In this document: positions 16,318 to 25,825 of the stretch, piece after piece | Numbering within the stretch: position 1 is the stretch's first letter | How the letters are laid out: each line of letters begins with the position of its first letter | From: Aquimarina sp. Aq107 | GTDB taxonomy: Bacteria; Bacteroidota; Bacteroidia; Flavobacteriales; Flavobacteriaceae | Assembly: GCF_943733665.1 (NCBI RefSeq) | Contig: NZ_OX030782.1 | Coordinates: forward strand, 3,830,501-3,894,500 | DNA: 64,000 bases | Direction of reading: 5' to 3' | Program-made: the position numbers and the translations under genes | Notes under the pieces: generated by a model | What the model was told of the DNA's origin: nothing | Database searches by the model: none | What the model saw: the letters and a program-made list of their open reading frames with translations, nothing else

Positions 16318-18342
16318 TTATATTCTTTTAAGAACTACTTGTTCGTTTTCTTTTTTTATCACCTGATTATAAAATTCCTTAATAGTTGGATAATAGTTCG
16401 CTGGGATTACTGGAGATGTAACTGTTTCATCCACTAAAACCTGAATAACCCCATTAGAAACATTCGATCTAAAGACAAATTTACCCATATTATCTGGTAA
16501 TTTAAACGCTGACGTTTTTGGATACTCTACAACCTCATATCCTTCAGGTATTTTAATATTTACCATATATTTATTTGAAAAACCATACCCAAAATCTATA
16601 GGATATTTTCTATCATCAGATTTAAAAACATTTTCTTTATCCCTCAAAAATAATAAAGGTGAAAAGAATATCTCATCATCAATAGCTTCAATTTGATCTT
16701 CTATTACAAAATTAAATTTTTCATTTACACCTTTCCCATATTGGTTAACTCCTTTTACGGCGTATTCTTCTAACTCAGTAATTCCATATTTTTTTTCAAA
16801 ACGCTCCGCTTTGCTTTCATCGTCTTTGGATGAGTTTTCAACTCTATAGCTATGAGCCACATAATCCTTATAATCAACGCTTAATTTGCCTTTTGCAATA
16901 CCTTCTTGATCTATTTCGCATTGCATTCTATAGGATTTCACAGAAGGTTTTACTGGTCGAAAATTAACCATTTGGGAAGTACCATTTTTAGCAATCACTC
17001 TCCCCATTCCTTTTATAATTCTATCTGGCAAAACATTAGGAACTCCATATTTATCGGTAGCATCCAAATATATTAGACTACCATCTGCTAATTTCACTCT
17101 ACTTATAACATAATTAAAACCATCAATTGTTGGGAACAATGGAATTACTTTATCACTTGTACTACAAATCACTGGATTGGCATCAACACCTGCATTAACA
17201 AGCATAGAAGTAAGCATTAAATTTATTTCGGCTACACTGCCGGTATTTTCTTTATACGCTTTTTTAGTTCCAACATTAGTAAAAACTCCTCTTCTTTTAT
17301 TCCAAGACATCTTTTTCTTCAAATAATCATAAATCTTTACAGTTTTATCTAATTCACTGCCAACATCACTTACTAATTTATCTATATCATCTTTATAATA
17401 ATTATTTCTTTTAAGCTCATCTCCAAAACTTGGGTTTTCATAGATAGTTTTTGCTACATCTTCCCAAGTGGTTGAACGGTAATCTGCTGGTTCATTAGGA
17501 TATTTAACATAAGACAGCTCATAATTAATTGAGGATATATAGTTCTGTATATTTCCAGAATATGGTTCATATTTAAACGCAGGAATACTAGATGAATTAA
17601 TTGTATTAATATTAATACGATAATCCACTTTACTATTGGAGTACTTAGTATTTCTGCCTTGCGTACTTACCCCACTTGATCTAGACTTTGATGTCAGATT
17701 AATAACATCTTGAGCACTTGACTCCTTAAGATTTATTGGTAAATACCCACTAGTAAGTTTCTTAAAATTAAAATACTCCGGCATCTTAATTTGAACTTCG
17801 AGCTTATTTATTGGTATTATGTTTTGCAAGTAAATTCTATCAATACTGTAAACGAAAGGAGAAGTGATTTTATATTTAAACTCTATTACAGACCCGTCTT
17901 GTAGTGATGGCATTGTAAATTTTATCTGATCTCTATTCTCTGTGTATTCATTTTTAAATATACCGTCTTTCTTTAATTTAGTTTCTATGATTTTATCTCC
18001 TACATAAGAATAAGTAACCCCTTTAAGACCACTCACTTTCTCTTTATTCCCTCCATATTTATACAAAAAAATCTCTTCCGTTGCATGATCGGAACCGTTT
18101 TTATTATAAAGCTTAATACGCTTAAACACTTCTGTTATTAATTGAAAACCATTTTGCTGATTAAAGTTATAATAAACCTTCTTATTTTCATATAACACTG
18201 CAGCATTTGCTGAACTATCTAGTGGATATGATTTTTCGATTAACTCTGCTTTTGATACCTTACCAAACTTATATTCTTGTGCAATCGTATTTACTGATAC
18301 CATCAGCAATACAATTATAATTGCTTTATATAATTTTCCCAT
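16318..18342 (-). CDS. DUF3857 protein with degenerate transglutaminase-like domain
   Basis: 674 residues with a signal peptide (MGKLYKAIIIVLLMVSVNTIAQ). Residues about 50-220 form the DUF3857 domain, about 300-430 a transglutaminase-like fold, and the rest a DUF3858-like beta-rich tail. The place of the usual catalytic Cys (GDC-type loop) reads TGSVAEIN near residue 365, and the His position reads FNYVIS near 407. The Asp strand YLDATDKY near 424 is retained. So two of three triad residues appear to be lost, in contrast to the tandem paralogue just upstream. It is probably exported to the periplasm or cell surface. A scaffold or binding role is an inference. The 20-base gap to the upstream paralogue suggests one transcript. 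Confidence 0.82.
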   Translation of the reverse strand: MGKLYKAIIIVLLMVSVNTIAQEYKFGKVSKAELIEKSYPLDSSANAAVLYENKKVYYNFNQQNGFQLITEVFKRIKLYNKNGSDHATEEIFLYKYGGNKEKVSGLKGVTYSYVGDKIIETKLKKDGIFKNEYTENRDQIKFTMPSLQDGSVIEFKYKITSPFVYSIDRIYLQNIIPINKLEVQIKMPEYFNFKKLTSGYLPINLKESSAQDVINLTSKSRSSGVSTQGRNTKYSNSKVDYRININTINSSSIPAFKYEPYSGNIQNYISSINYELSYVKYPNEPADYRSTTWEDVAKTIYENPSFGDELKRNNYYKDDIDKLVSDVGSELDKTVKIYDYLKKKMSWNKRRGVFTNVGTKKAYKENTGSVAEINLMLTSMLVNAGVDANPVICSTSDKVIPLFPTIDGFNYVISRVKLADGSLIYLDATDKYGVPNVLPDRIIKGMGRVIAKNGTSQMVNFRPVKPSVKSYRMQCEIDQEGIAKGKLSVDYKDYVAHSYRVENSSKDDESKAERFEKKYGITELEEYAVKGVNQYGKGVNEKFNFVIEDQIEAIDDEIFFSPLLFLRDKENVFKSDDRKYPIDFGYGFSNKYMVNIKIPEGYEVVEYPKTSAFKLPDNMGKFVFRSNVSNGVIQVLVDETVTSPVIPANYYPTIKEFYNQVIKKENEQVVLKRI

Positions 18343-18362
18343 TGATATTGATTGATTAGTTG

Positions 18363-20285
18363 TTATTGTTGTTTTAGTACTATTTTTGTTTTATCAGCTT
18401 TCTGGATTTTAGACATAAACTGTCTATATTCTTCATATTTTTCTTTAGGGTATCTACCGTCGTTGATTTTTAATTTTCTAGTATACTTAAGAGTAGATTG
18501 ATTCACTTGCTCTATACTACAAGAATATGTTCCAAAAATTGTTTCAAATACTTTTTCCTGAGGAAGTTTATTAACTATATAACCTACTGGCACCTTTATT
18601 ATATATTCGTCTGTATCAACATATCCTCTAGAGATTACCAGAGCTGTTTTTCTGTCTTTATATTTAGGCTTCTTACTGTTAACTCTATTAAAAACATTAG
18701 GTATAATTAAAAGCCTACTGCCAGCTTTGGTAGCATAATTTGTAGCATTTACCTTCACTGTCTCATTATAGATAACATCATCCTTATTGTCACTAAGTTC
18801 CAAAGACATAACATTTAGATTATTGATGTAATCCCAATACTCTTTATAATATAGTTTTTGATCTTTAACAGACTTTAATTTTGTTAAATACCTCCAGTCA
18901 TACTGTAACCCTTTAGATGTTGAAGTAACTTCACCTACCATGGAAGCATCTTCTTGCAAGTAAATTGTTGCTTTAGTATCTAAGGTGTTTTCTTCTAGTT
19001 TATATTTTTTAGTTCTTTTAATTTCCCCCCCATCTGGTGTAATAACGAGAACATCTCGATCATCAGTAAAATCTCCAATAAAATTAAATGGAGCAGTTTG
19101 ACTTGTACATTCTAACCAAATATCTTCTTCGTTATCTACATCAGGTATATTTAAAATTACATGATTACCTTGCATTGAAGCAAAATCATTATCTATATCT
19201 CTTTTTTTAGAATCTCCATATACGACCGTATAATATGCTTTAATATCTTGAGATTCTAAAAGCGCTTTTGTATAATTTGTTAAAGCTTTACAATCTCCAT
19301 ACCCCAATCTATCTACATCTTCTGCTTTCATGGGCATCCATCCTCCAATTCCCAATTGCACACTTATGTATCTAGTCTTGTTTTGTACATACTCATAAAT
19401 CAATTTTGCCTTTTCTTTTTTAGAAGTAGCGTCCGAAACTAAATCAGATATTTTTTTGATGACCTCTTCTGGCAATTCATCTCTTCCAGAGACTAAATTT
19501 TGATATTGCCATTTACCCATAGTTTTCCAATCATCTGCTGCACCTTCAACATTAACTAAAGAAAAACTTCCTAAAGTTATTTTACCTGTAGGCACAAGTT
19601 CTGAAAAAGAAGGACTTTGATATTCTTTTTTAAGGGCTGGAACCCCAGATAAACTATAAGATACTTCTTGATTCGCTTTTTTAATTTCTACGGAATATCC
19701 TTCAAAAGCCTTTTCTTTTGTTCTTAAAGGTATTTTTTTAGGGTTAATAACAGTATAAGATGTATTCTCGATACTTAAACCATAATCCGTAATAGGAAAC
19801 CAAGGCTCTATAAATGCAGAATTTTTAGTTTCTACCTCACTTTCATAAACCAATGTATAGGGATACTCCACTGGAGTATGTTCAAAATAAATAAATCGAT
19901 TATCCCCTATTAAAGAGAATCCATCGTACATGCTTCTATCACTAAAATCTTTTCTCTTAAATTTCTTGATTTCTTGACCTAAAGCATTAAAGACTGTGGC
20001 GCGTGCTCTTTTTATTTTTGTTTCGGGGTCATAAGGCTCATAAGAATCAGCTAGACGATCTCCATATTTATTTAACACAGTTACAATCCGCTTTGTTTTA
20101 ACTACAACGGAATTTATCGAATTAATCTCTATTACCACATCTTCTGATCTTACTATAGCATTTGCATTATCCGTAAGTATTGAGTCTAAAAGTATGGCCT
20201 GTAAACTAAAATCTTCTTGGCCATTAATACCTGAAAAAGTACACAGGAAAAAGGCAACTAAAATTAGTTGTAATTTTTTAAGCAT
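18363..20285 (-). CDS. DUF3857 and transglutaminase-like domain protein
   Basis: 640 residues with a signal peptide (MLKKLQLILVAFFLCTFSGING). DUF3857 spans about residues 50-220 and the transglutaminase-like core about 260-400. The expected triad is visible: LGYGDCKALTNYTK near 327 (Cys), MQGNHVILN near 373 (His) and IWLECTSQTA near 388 (acidic partner region). The tail is DUF3858-like. In the family such proteins are exported and may cross-link or cleave proteins, but substrates are unknown. It lies in tandem with a paralogue whose triad is degenerate, and 28 bases after dtd. Confidence 0.87.
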   Translation of the reverse strand: MLKKLQLILVAFFLCTFSGINGQEDFSLQAILLDSILTDNANAIVRSEDVVIEINSINSVVVKTKRIVTVLNKYGDRLADSYEPYDPETKIKRARATVFNALGQEIKKFKRKDFSDRSMYDGFSLIGDNRFIYFEHTPVEYPYTLVYESEVETKNSAFIEPWFPITDYGLSIENTSYTVINPKKIPLRTKEKAFEGYSVEIKKANQEVSYSLSGVPALKKEYQSPSFSELVPTGKITLGSFSLVNVEGAADDWKTMGKWQYQNLVSGRDELPEEVIKKISDLVSDATSKKEKAKLIYEYVQNKTRYISVQLGIGGWMPMKAEDVDRLGYGDCKALTNYTKALLESQDIKAYYTVVYGDSKKRDIDNDFASMQGNHVILNIPDVDNEEDIWLECTSQTAPFNFIGDFTDDRDVLVITPDGGEIKRTKKYKLEENTLDTKATIYLQEDASMVGEVTSTSKGLQYDWRYLTKLKSVKDQKLYYKEYWDYINNLNVMSLELSDNKDDVIYNETVKVNATNYATKAGSRLLIIPNVFNRVNSKKPKYKDRKTALVISRGYVDTDEYIIKVPVGYIVNKLPQEKVFETIFGTYSCSIEQVNQSTLKYTRKLKINDGRYPKEKYEEYRQFMSKIQKADKTKIVLKQQ

Positions 20286-20313
20286 ATCAAATTTTATTCT
20301 GGGGTGTGATTAA

Positions 20314-20766
20314 TTATTCTTTGTTCTTAGTATCAATAATTATGGTTACTGGTCCGTCGTTAAGTAATGAAACCTTCATGTCTGCTCCAAAAACTCCAGT
20401 TCCTACTTTCTTTTTTAAGTTTTTTTCTAGCTCTTTTATAAATTCTTCATATAAAGGAATTGCTTTTTCTGGCTTTGCAGCTTTAATAAAACTCGGCCTA
20501 TTTCCTTTTTTAGTGCTCGCATGTAATGTAAATTGACTAACTACTATTGCGTCTCCATCAACATCAAGAATACTATTATTCATCATATCATTCTCATCAC
20601 TAAATATTCTTAGCCGACTTATTTTTCCTGATAACCATAATACATCATCTTTAGAATCTTCATCTTCAACTCCTAACAAGATGAGAAGACCCAAACCAAT
20701 CTTCGAAATCTTGTCTCCTTTTACTTTAACTGATGCTTCAGAAACTCTTTGAATTACAGCTCTCAT
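20314..20766 (-). CDS. dtd: D-aminoacyl-tRNA deacylase
   Basis: 150 residues, family-typical length. It removes D-amino acids (and mischarged glycine) from tRNA. Start MRAVIQRVSEASVKV matches the family exactly. The two active-site signatures are visible: VSQFTLHAST (SQFTL, near residue 78) and LNDGPVTIIIDT (the NxGPVT motif, near 136). It is in the same orientation as rsgA upstream (48 bases) and the DUF3857 gene downstream. Confidence 0.97.
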   Translation of the reverse strand: MRAVIQRVSEASVKVKGDKISKIGLGLLILLGVEDEDSKDDVLWLSGKISRLRIFSDENDMMNNSILDVDGDAIVVSQFTLHASTKKGNRPSFIKAAKPEKAIPLYEEFIKELEKNLKKKVGTGVFGADMKVSLLNDGPVTIIIDTKNKE

Positions 20767-20814
20767 TATGTATGTGTCTTTTATAGAGGAAATGTTACCC
20801 TGAAAAATAAAATT

Positions 20815-21765
20815 TTATTCTTCATCGTAATTATTTTTTCGATAATGCTCTTCTTCCCCTTCGAGAATTTGCAAATAACTTTTATATCGAGACCAAGCGA
20901 TCTCTTCGTTATCCAGTGCTTCTTTAACAGCACATTTTGGTTCATTAATATGTAAACAATTATTAAATTTACATTGTTGTTTTAGTTCAAAAAATTCAGG
21001 GAAATAGTCTCCAACTTCTTCTTTATCCATATCGACGATTCCAAAACCTTTGATACCCGGAGTGTCAATAATCTTAGCATCGAAACTAAGGTCATACATT
21101 TCTGCAAAAGTAGTAGTATGTTGTCCTTGTTGATGTTGATCACTAATCTCAGCTGTTTTAAGGGATAGATTAGGTTCTATTAAATTAACCAATGTAGATT
21201 TTCCTACACCGCTGTGTCCAGAAAACATACTTACTTGACCTTCCATTAACGTCTTAACTTTATCAATATTTTTCCCTGTTTTTGCAGATATCCCTATACA
21301 CTCATATCCTATATTTCTATATAAAGCAGCTAGATACTTTATTTCTAGAAGTTCATCTTCATCATAAGTATCAACTTTATTAAACAACAAAATTGCCTTA
21401 ATATCATATGCCTCTGCAGTAACCAAAAAACGATCTATAAAAGCTGTAAAAGTTGGTGGATTATTAAGAGTTACTAATAAAAAAACCACATCAATGTTTG
21501 CTGCAATGATGTGAGTTTGTTTAGAAAGATTTACTGATTTTCTAATAATATAATTTCGCCGTTCTCTTATATTTTCTATAACACCGGTTTCTCTATCATT
21601 ATTAGTTTCTACCTTAAAATCCACCCTATCGCCTACAGAAACCGGATTCGTACTTTTTATACCTTTTATTCTAAACTTACCTTTTATACGACACTCATAT
21701 ACAGTGCCGTTATCAGTTTTAACGGTATACCAACTTCCGGTAGATTTATAAACGGTTCCTGTCAT
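20815..21765 (-). CDS. rsgA: Ribosome small-subunit biogenesis GTPase RsgA
   Basis: 316 residues. A circularly permuted GTPase that acts late in 30S maturation. An N-terminal OB-fold (about 1-65) carries GTVYKSTGSWYTV. The GTPase motifs then come in permuted order: LLFNKVDTYDEDE (G4, near 120), GHSGVGKSTLVNLIEPN (G1, near 175) and DTPGIKGFGI (G3, near 221). The C-terminal zinc site is CKFNNCLHINEPKCAVKEAL (Cys/His pattern). All landmarks are in place. Fifty bases separate it from the DAHP synthase gene. Confidence 0.97.
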   Translation of the reverse strand: MTGTVYKSTGSWYTVKTDNGTVYECRIKGKFRIKGIKSTNPVSVGDRVDFKVETNNDRETGVIENIRERRNYIIRKSVNLSKQTHIIAANIDVVFLLVTLNNPPTFTAFIDRFLVTAEAYDIKAILLFNKVDTYDEDELLEIKYLAALYRNIGYECIGISAKTGKNIDKVKTLMEGQVSMFSGHSGVGKSTLVNLIEPNLSLKTAEISDQHQQGQHTTTFAEMYDLSFDAKIIDTPGIKGFGIVDMDKEEVGDYFPEFFELKQQCKFNNCLHINEPKCAVKEALDNEEIAWSRYKSYLQILEGEEEHYRKNNYDEE

Positions 21766-21815
21766 AAACGCAAAGATGCAAATAAATCTCTATACCCAAT
21801 AGGTATTATACACAT

Positions 21816-22898
21816 TTAAGATTTAGCTACTTTTTTTTGGTGATTTATAGACTCTTGATGGATTGCCTTATAGATTCTTAACATAAACTCTTCACTCAAT
21901 CCTTTTTCTTCTCCTTCCAGAATCATTTTACCTAAAATTTCATTCCAACGCTTAGACTGCAATATCGCGACATTCTGTTTTGCTTTAGCTTTACCAATCT
22001 CATCAGAAATTTTCATTCTTCTGGATAAAACATCTAATAATTGATTATCAGCTACATCGATTTTTGCACGTAATTCATTTAAAGTTCTTTGGTATGCTTC
22101 ATCGACTCCTACTTCTTTACGAATTCTTAAATCTTTCATATGTTGAACTAAAGTTTCTGGTGTAATCTGTTGCGCGGCATCACTCCAAGCATTATCCGGA
22201 TCATAATGCGTTTCGACTATTAATCCATCAAAATTTAGATCTAAAGCTGTCTGCGAAAGGTCAAAAATCAAGTCTCTTCTTCCAGCAATATGAGATGGAT
22301 CTAAAATAAGTGGTAAATCCGGAAAACGATTTTGCAAGTCAATTGGTATTTGCCATTCTGGAATATTACGATACTTCGTTTTTTCATATGTCGAAAATCC
22401 TCTATGTATTACCCCCAAGTTTTTAACATCGCACGTGTAAAAACGCTCTACAGCTCCTAACCAAAGTGATAGATCTGGATTAATTGGATTTTTGATCAAT
22501 ACGGGATTATCAATCCCTCTACAAGCTTCTGCAATATCTTGTACTATAAAAGGAGAAACTGTACTTCTAGCACCTATCCATAATACATCTACTCCGTGTT
22601 CAAGCGCTAATTCTACATGATGAGGATTTGCTACCTCAGTAGCTATCTTCATTCCTGTTTCTTCTTTAGCTCGCTGTAACCATTTCAATCCTAAAGCTCC
22701 AACCCCTTCAAAATTACCTGGTCTAGTTCTTGGTTTCCAAATTCCAGCACGCAACACTGTAGCGTCAGAATCTTTAAGTTGATGCGCTATCTTAACTACT
22801 TGTTCTTCTGTTTCTGCACTACAAGGTCCCCCAATCACCAATGGGTGATCCAAGTTGTATTCGTCTAACCAGTTTCTAAGTTCTTTTTTATTCTCCAT
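21816..22898 (-). CDS. Bifunctional DAHP synthase / chorismate mutase
   Basis: 360 residues. The N-terminal domain (about 1-260) is a type I-beta 3-deoxy-D-arabino-heptulosonate 7-phosphate synthase: IGGPCSAETEEQVV near 22, RAGIWKPRTRPGNFEG near 51, LIKNP near 140, and ILDPSHIAGRRD near 205. The C-terminal domain (about 265-355) is an AroQ-class chorismate mutase: LRAKIDVADNQLLDVLSRRM. It thus catalyses both the first step of the shikimate pathway and the first branch step to Phe/Tyr. The fusion is common in Bacteroidetes and usually makes DAHP synthase sensitive to prephenate. It closes the pheA-aminotransferase-tyrA series and is probably under the attenuator at 25796-25930. Confidence 0.95.
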   Translation of the reverse strand: MENKKELRNWLDEYNLDHPLVIGGPCSAETEEQVVKIAHQLKDSDATVLRAGIWKPRTRPGNFEGVGALGLKWLQRAKEETGMKIATEVANPHHVELALEHGVDVLWIGARSTVSPFIVQDIAEACRGIDNPVLIKNPINPDLSLWLGAVERFYTCDVKNLGVIHRGFSTYEKTKYRNIPEWQIPIDLQNRFPDLPLILDPSHIAGRRDLIFDLSQTALDLNFDGLIVETHYDPDNAWSDAAQQITPETLVQHMKDLRIRKEVGVDEAYQRTLNELRAKIDVADNQLLDVLSRRMKISDEIGKAKAKQNVAILQSKRWNEILGKMILEGEEKGLSEEFMLRIYKAIHQESINHQKKVAKS

Positions 22899-22944
22899 TT
22901 TTATTTTTTATTCTCTATTAATAATCTGTTTTTAAGTGGTTATT

Positions 22945-23793
22945 TTATGAAATTCCTTTCAAAATTGTTCTTATATGATTAGTGTCTTCCATTTCTTTAT
23001 AAATTTCTACAAAATTATCTTCTTCCATCAACTCTTTAAACTGTGTGAGATTTGCTATATACTCAGTTAAAGTTTCGACTACATTTTCTTTATTGTGTTT
23101 AAAAATGGGTGCCCACATTTCGGGAGAACTTTTAGCTAATCTTACCGTAGATGCAAACCCACTACCTGCCATATCAAAAATATCACGTTCATTCTTTTCT
23201 TTCTCAATTACGGTTTTTCCTAACATAAAAGAACTAATATGTGACAAATGAGATACATATGCAATATGTTTATCATGAGAAGCAGGGTCCATATATCGTA
23301 TCCTCATTCCTAATCTTGTAAAAATCTCCATTCCACGCTCCTGTAATTTAAAAGCCGTCTTTTCTACTTCACAAATAATGTTAGTTTTACCTCTATACAA
23401 ATTAGCAATTGCTGCCTGCGGTCCTGAAAACTCTGTTCCGGCGATCGGATGTGCCGCCAAATAATTTCTTCGTTTTGGGTGATCACTTACTGAATTACAT
23501 AATTTCTTCTTAGTAGAACCTACATCAAACACCAAACAGTCATCGTGTATAGTATCTAGAATTTCTGGTAATAGTTTCACGGTTACATCTACCGGAATCG
23601 AAGTTATCACAACATCTGCGTTTTCTAATGCTGAAAAATTTGCTTTCTCATCAATTAACCCTAGAGAAATTGCTTTATCCAGATGCTCTTCATTCTTATC
23701 TATACCGTAAATTTTCGCTTCATTGAATGCCGCTTTGATATCAATTGCAAACGACCCTCCTATTAACCCAATACCTATTATGAATACTTTCAT
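22945..23793 (-). CDS. tyrA: Prephenate dehydrogenase
   Basis: 282 residues. Oxidatively decarboxylates prephenate to 4-hydroxyphenylpyruvate (tyrosine branch). The N-terminal Rossmann motif MKVFIIGIGLIGGSFAIDIK binds the dinucleotide, and a conserved AAHPIAGTEFSGP block is near residue 115. HIAYVSHLSHISSFML near 175 contains the family His residues. There is no ACT or chorismate-mutase domain, since the mutase is fused to the next gene. Its start overlaps the end of the aminotransferase gene by four bases. Confidence 0.95.
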   Translation of the reverse strand: MKVFIIGIGLIGGSFAIDIKAAFNEAKIYGIDKNEEHLDKAISLGLIDEKANFSALENADVVITSIPVDVTVKLLPEILDTIHDDCLVFDVGSTKKKLCNSVSDHPKRRNYLAAHPIAGTEFSGPQAAIANLYRGKTNIICEVEKTAFKLQERGMEIFTRLGMRIRYMDPASHDKHIAYVSHLSHISSFMLGKTVIEKEKNERDIFDMAGSGFASTVRLAKSSPEMWAPIFKHNKENVVETLTEYIANLTQFKELMEEDNFVEIYKEMEDTNHIRTILKGIS

Positions 23794-24947
23794 GCTTCTA
23801 CTTGTAATCTTTTTATTGCTTCTTTTATATTCTCTTTAGTAACACATAAAGAAAAACGAATATAACCTTCTCCATTACTTCCAAAAATATCACCTGGAGT
23901 TATAAAAACACTATTTTCATATAATATTGTATCGATAAACTCAACAGCGTTAATTCCTTTTGGTAGTTTTGCCCAAACAAACATTCCTGTCGCTGTTTTA
24001 TCATAGTTGCAACCAAGAATTGAAGCTAATTCCCATATTAATTTTCTACGCTCTTTATAAATAGTATTCATCTTAGAATACCAATCATCAGATATATTCA
24101 ATGCGGCTATAGCTCCTTTCTGAATCCCTTGAAACATACCACTATCCATATTACTTTTTACTTTTAGAATAGCTTCTATTTTTTCCTGACTTCCATTAGC
24201 CATTCCTACTCTCCATCCGGCCATATTAAATGTCTTACTCAACGAATTTAACTCAAGTGCAACATTTTTAGCACCAGGAACAGACAAAATACTTATTGGG
24301 TTATCATTAAGAACAAAACTATAAGGGTTATCATTAACCAATAAAATATTATGATTTGTTGCAAAATTTACTAACTTTTTAAACAAATCAATACTACCGT
24401 TGGCTCCAGTAGGCATATGTGGATAATTAACCCACATAATTTTTACTTTACTTAAATCCTTTTTAGCTAAATCCTTTAAATCTGGTTCCCACTCATTCTC
24501 TGCTACCAAATCATAATATACCGGTTTGGCTCCAACTAAATTAGTTACTGATGTATATGTAGGATATCCAGGATTGGGTACTAAAACCTCATCTCCTTCA
24601 TTAAGATATGCTAATGATATATGCATAATCCCCTCTTTAGATCCCATCAAGGGTAAAATTTCATTTTCTGGATCTAGAACTACCTTATATTTATTTTCGT
24701 AAAATTTTGAAATAGCTTCCCTTAATTCTGGGATCCCCTGATAACTTTGATACTTGTGAGCTCCATCCAAAACAACAGCATGTTGAATAGCTTCCACAAC
24801 TTCTTTAGGTGGATCCAGATCAGGACTACCTATAGCCATATTTAGAATTGGCTTACCTGAAGCTGCTAGCGCCCTTACTTCTCGTAATTTTTTAGAGAAA
24901 TAATATTCCTCAACCGTTTTTAATCTTTTTGCAGTTTGAATACTCAT
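23790..24947 (-). CDS. PLP-dependent class I/II aminotransferase, probably aromatic
   Basis: 385 residues. Fold-type I aminotransferase: MAIGSPDLDPP near residue 37, NPGYPTYTSV near 123, NDNPYSF near 200, and the PLP lysine in LNSLSKTFNMAGWRVG near 232. The C-terminal Arg segment is GYIRFSLCV. It sits between pheA and tyrA with four-base overlaps on both sides, so it most likely transaminates phenylpyruvate and 4-hydroxyphenylpyruvate (or prephenate). Substrate is inferred from location. It is also similar to LL-diaminopimelate-type enzymes. Confidence 0.93.
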   Translation of the reverse strand: MSIQTAKRLKTVEEYYFSKKLREVRALAASGKPILNMAIGSPDLDPPKEVVEAIQHAVVLDGAHKYQSYQGIPELREAISKFYENKYKVVLDPENEILPLMGSKEGIMHISLAYLNEGDEVLVPNPGYPTYTSVTNLVGAKPVYYDLVAENEWEPDLKDLAKKDLSKVKIMWVNYPHMPTGANGSIDLFKKLVNFATNHNILLVNDNPYSFVLNDNPISILSVPGAKNVALELNSLSKTFNMAGWRVGMANGSQEKIEAILKVKSNMDSGMFQGIQKGAIAALNISDDWYSKMNTIYKERRKLIWELASILGCNYDKTATGMFVWAKLPKGINAVEFIDTILYENSVFITPGDIFGSNGEGYIRFSLCVTKENIKEAIKRLQVEA

Positions 24948-25216
24948 CCGTTTTGATTTTTATATTCTCCTAAAATTTTAAATTCTAATGCCATTATTTT
25001 TAATAAAGAAACAGCTTTTTGATAATCCTCATATGCACTAAACGTAACATCTACAAAAAAGGAATATTTCCAAGGCATATTAATTACCGGCAATGATTGA
25101 ATCTTAGTAAGGTTCAAACCACAATCGCTCATAACATTAAGAACTGTTGCTAAACTTCCTCTTTTATGATCCGTTAAAAATTTTAAAGATGCTTTATTAA
25201 TTTCTTTACTATCCAC
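24944..25216 (-). CDS. pheA: ACT regulatory domain of prephenate dehydratase (3' part of broken pheA)
   Basis: 90 residues, beginning at a GTG. It contains a complete ACT domain: SLKFLTDHKRGSLATVLNVM, then NLTKIQSLPV and KYSFFVDVTF. In PheA this domain follows the catalytic part and binds phenylalanine for feedback inhibition. Reading back across the gap in this frame gives ILTTREDSGVDSKEINKAS, which joins without interruption to the catalytic fragment if one T is removed from the T7 run at 25244-25250. So this is the C-terminal part of one gene, not an independent gene, unless the GTG is used. It overlaps the aminotransferase gene by four bases. Confidence 0.75.
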   Translation of the reverse strand: MDSKEINKASLKFLTDHKRGSLATVLNVMSDCGLNLTKIQSLPVINMPWKYSFFVDVTFSAYEDYQKAVSLLKIMALEFKILGEYKNQNG

Positions 25217-25229
25217 TCCAGAGTCCTCT

Positions 25230-25775
25230 CTAGTTGTTAGTATAAAAAAACCGTGTGCAATTTGATTTAATTGTCTGAATTTCTTTTGCTAAAATATTTA
25301 ATTGATAAATGTTCGCAGCAGTTTCTCCAGCCACAGCAGCAACACCTTTTAATCCTTGTTCTTGAATTCTTTTTGCAACATCTGCGGTATCTGAATCTTC
25401 TACTAACTTAATATGTGGTTGGTCTCTAAAAAATTCTTTACACTGAAGCAAAGCCATCGGATGAGAATACACCTCTTTTATATCGGAAATTTCTTGTCCC
25501 TCTAAAGCCATTAAACAATGATGAATTGGCTGAAAATACTCTCCGCATATTGTCAGATTATGTTCATCAATATATGCATAATTAGGAATAATCGAACCTG
25601 CGATAGAATTCTCTATTGCCATCACAGCATCCGTACTTTTCTTTTTCTCTAAACTGTGAACCAGTTCTTGAAAAGACATACATTCATCTACATCTATTTG
25701 ATCTCCAAAATACGCTTGGGCAACCCCATGATGATATGATCCTTTTATTCCTTGTATAGCAACTTTCTTTCTCAA
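25230..25775 (-). CDS. pheA: Prephenate dehydratase catalytic domain (5' part of broken pheA)
   Basis: 181 residues covering the whole prephenate dehydratase domain: VAIQGIKGSYHHGVAQ at the start, VMAIENSIAGSI near 54, and SNCTRFF near 172, the last carrying the TRF substrate motif. It converts prephenate to phenylpyruvate. Start is TTG at 25775; no ATG lies between it and an in-frame stop about 20 bases upstream. The frame ends with three extra codons after the T7 run at 25244-25250, where the family normally continues into an ACT domain; that domain is present in the +1 frame. Joined, the product would be about 276 residues, the usual length. As read, the enzyme would lack feedback control by Phe. 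It is the first structural gene after the attenuator. Confidence 0.9.
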   Translation of the reverse strand: MRKKVAIQGIKGSYHHGVAQAYFGDQIDVDECMSFQELVHSLEKKKSTDAVMAIENSIAGSIIPNYAYIDEHNLTICGEYFQPIHHCLMALEGQEISDIKEVYSHPMALLQCKEFFRDQPHIKLVEDSDTADVAKRIQEQGLKGVAAVAGETAANIYQLNILAKEIQTIKSNCTRFFYTNN

Positions 25776-25795
25776 ACGTTTTAAATTTTGATTTC

Positions 25796-25825
25796 AAAAA
25801 AAAATCCCGATTTTTCATCGGGATT
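25796..25825 (-). terminator. Attenuator terminator upstream of pheA
   Basis: AATCCCGAT and ATCGGGATT form a 9-bp stem (25817-25825 with 25803-25811) with a five-base loop. A tract of nine T follows on the minus strand (25796-25804). It ends about 20 bases before the pheA start and directly after the leader peptide gene, so it stops transcription before the operon unless the antiterminator forms. Confidence 0.92.
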
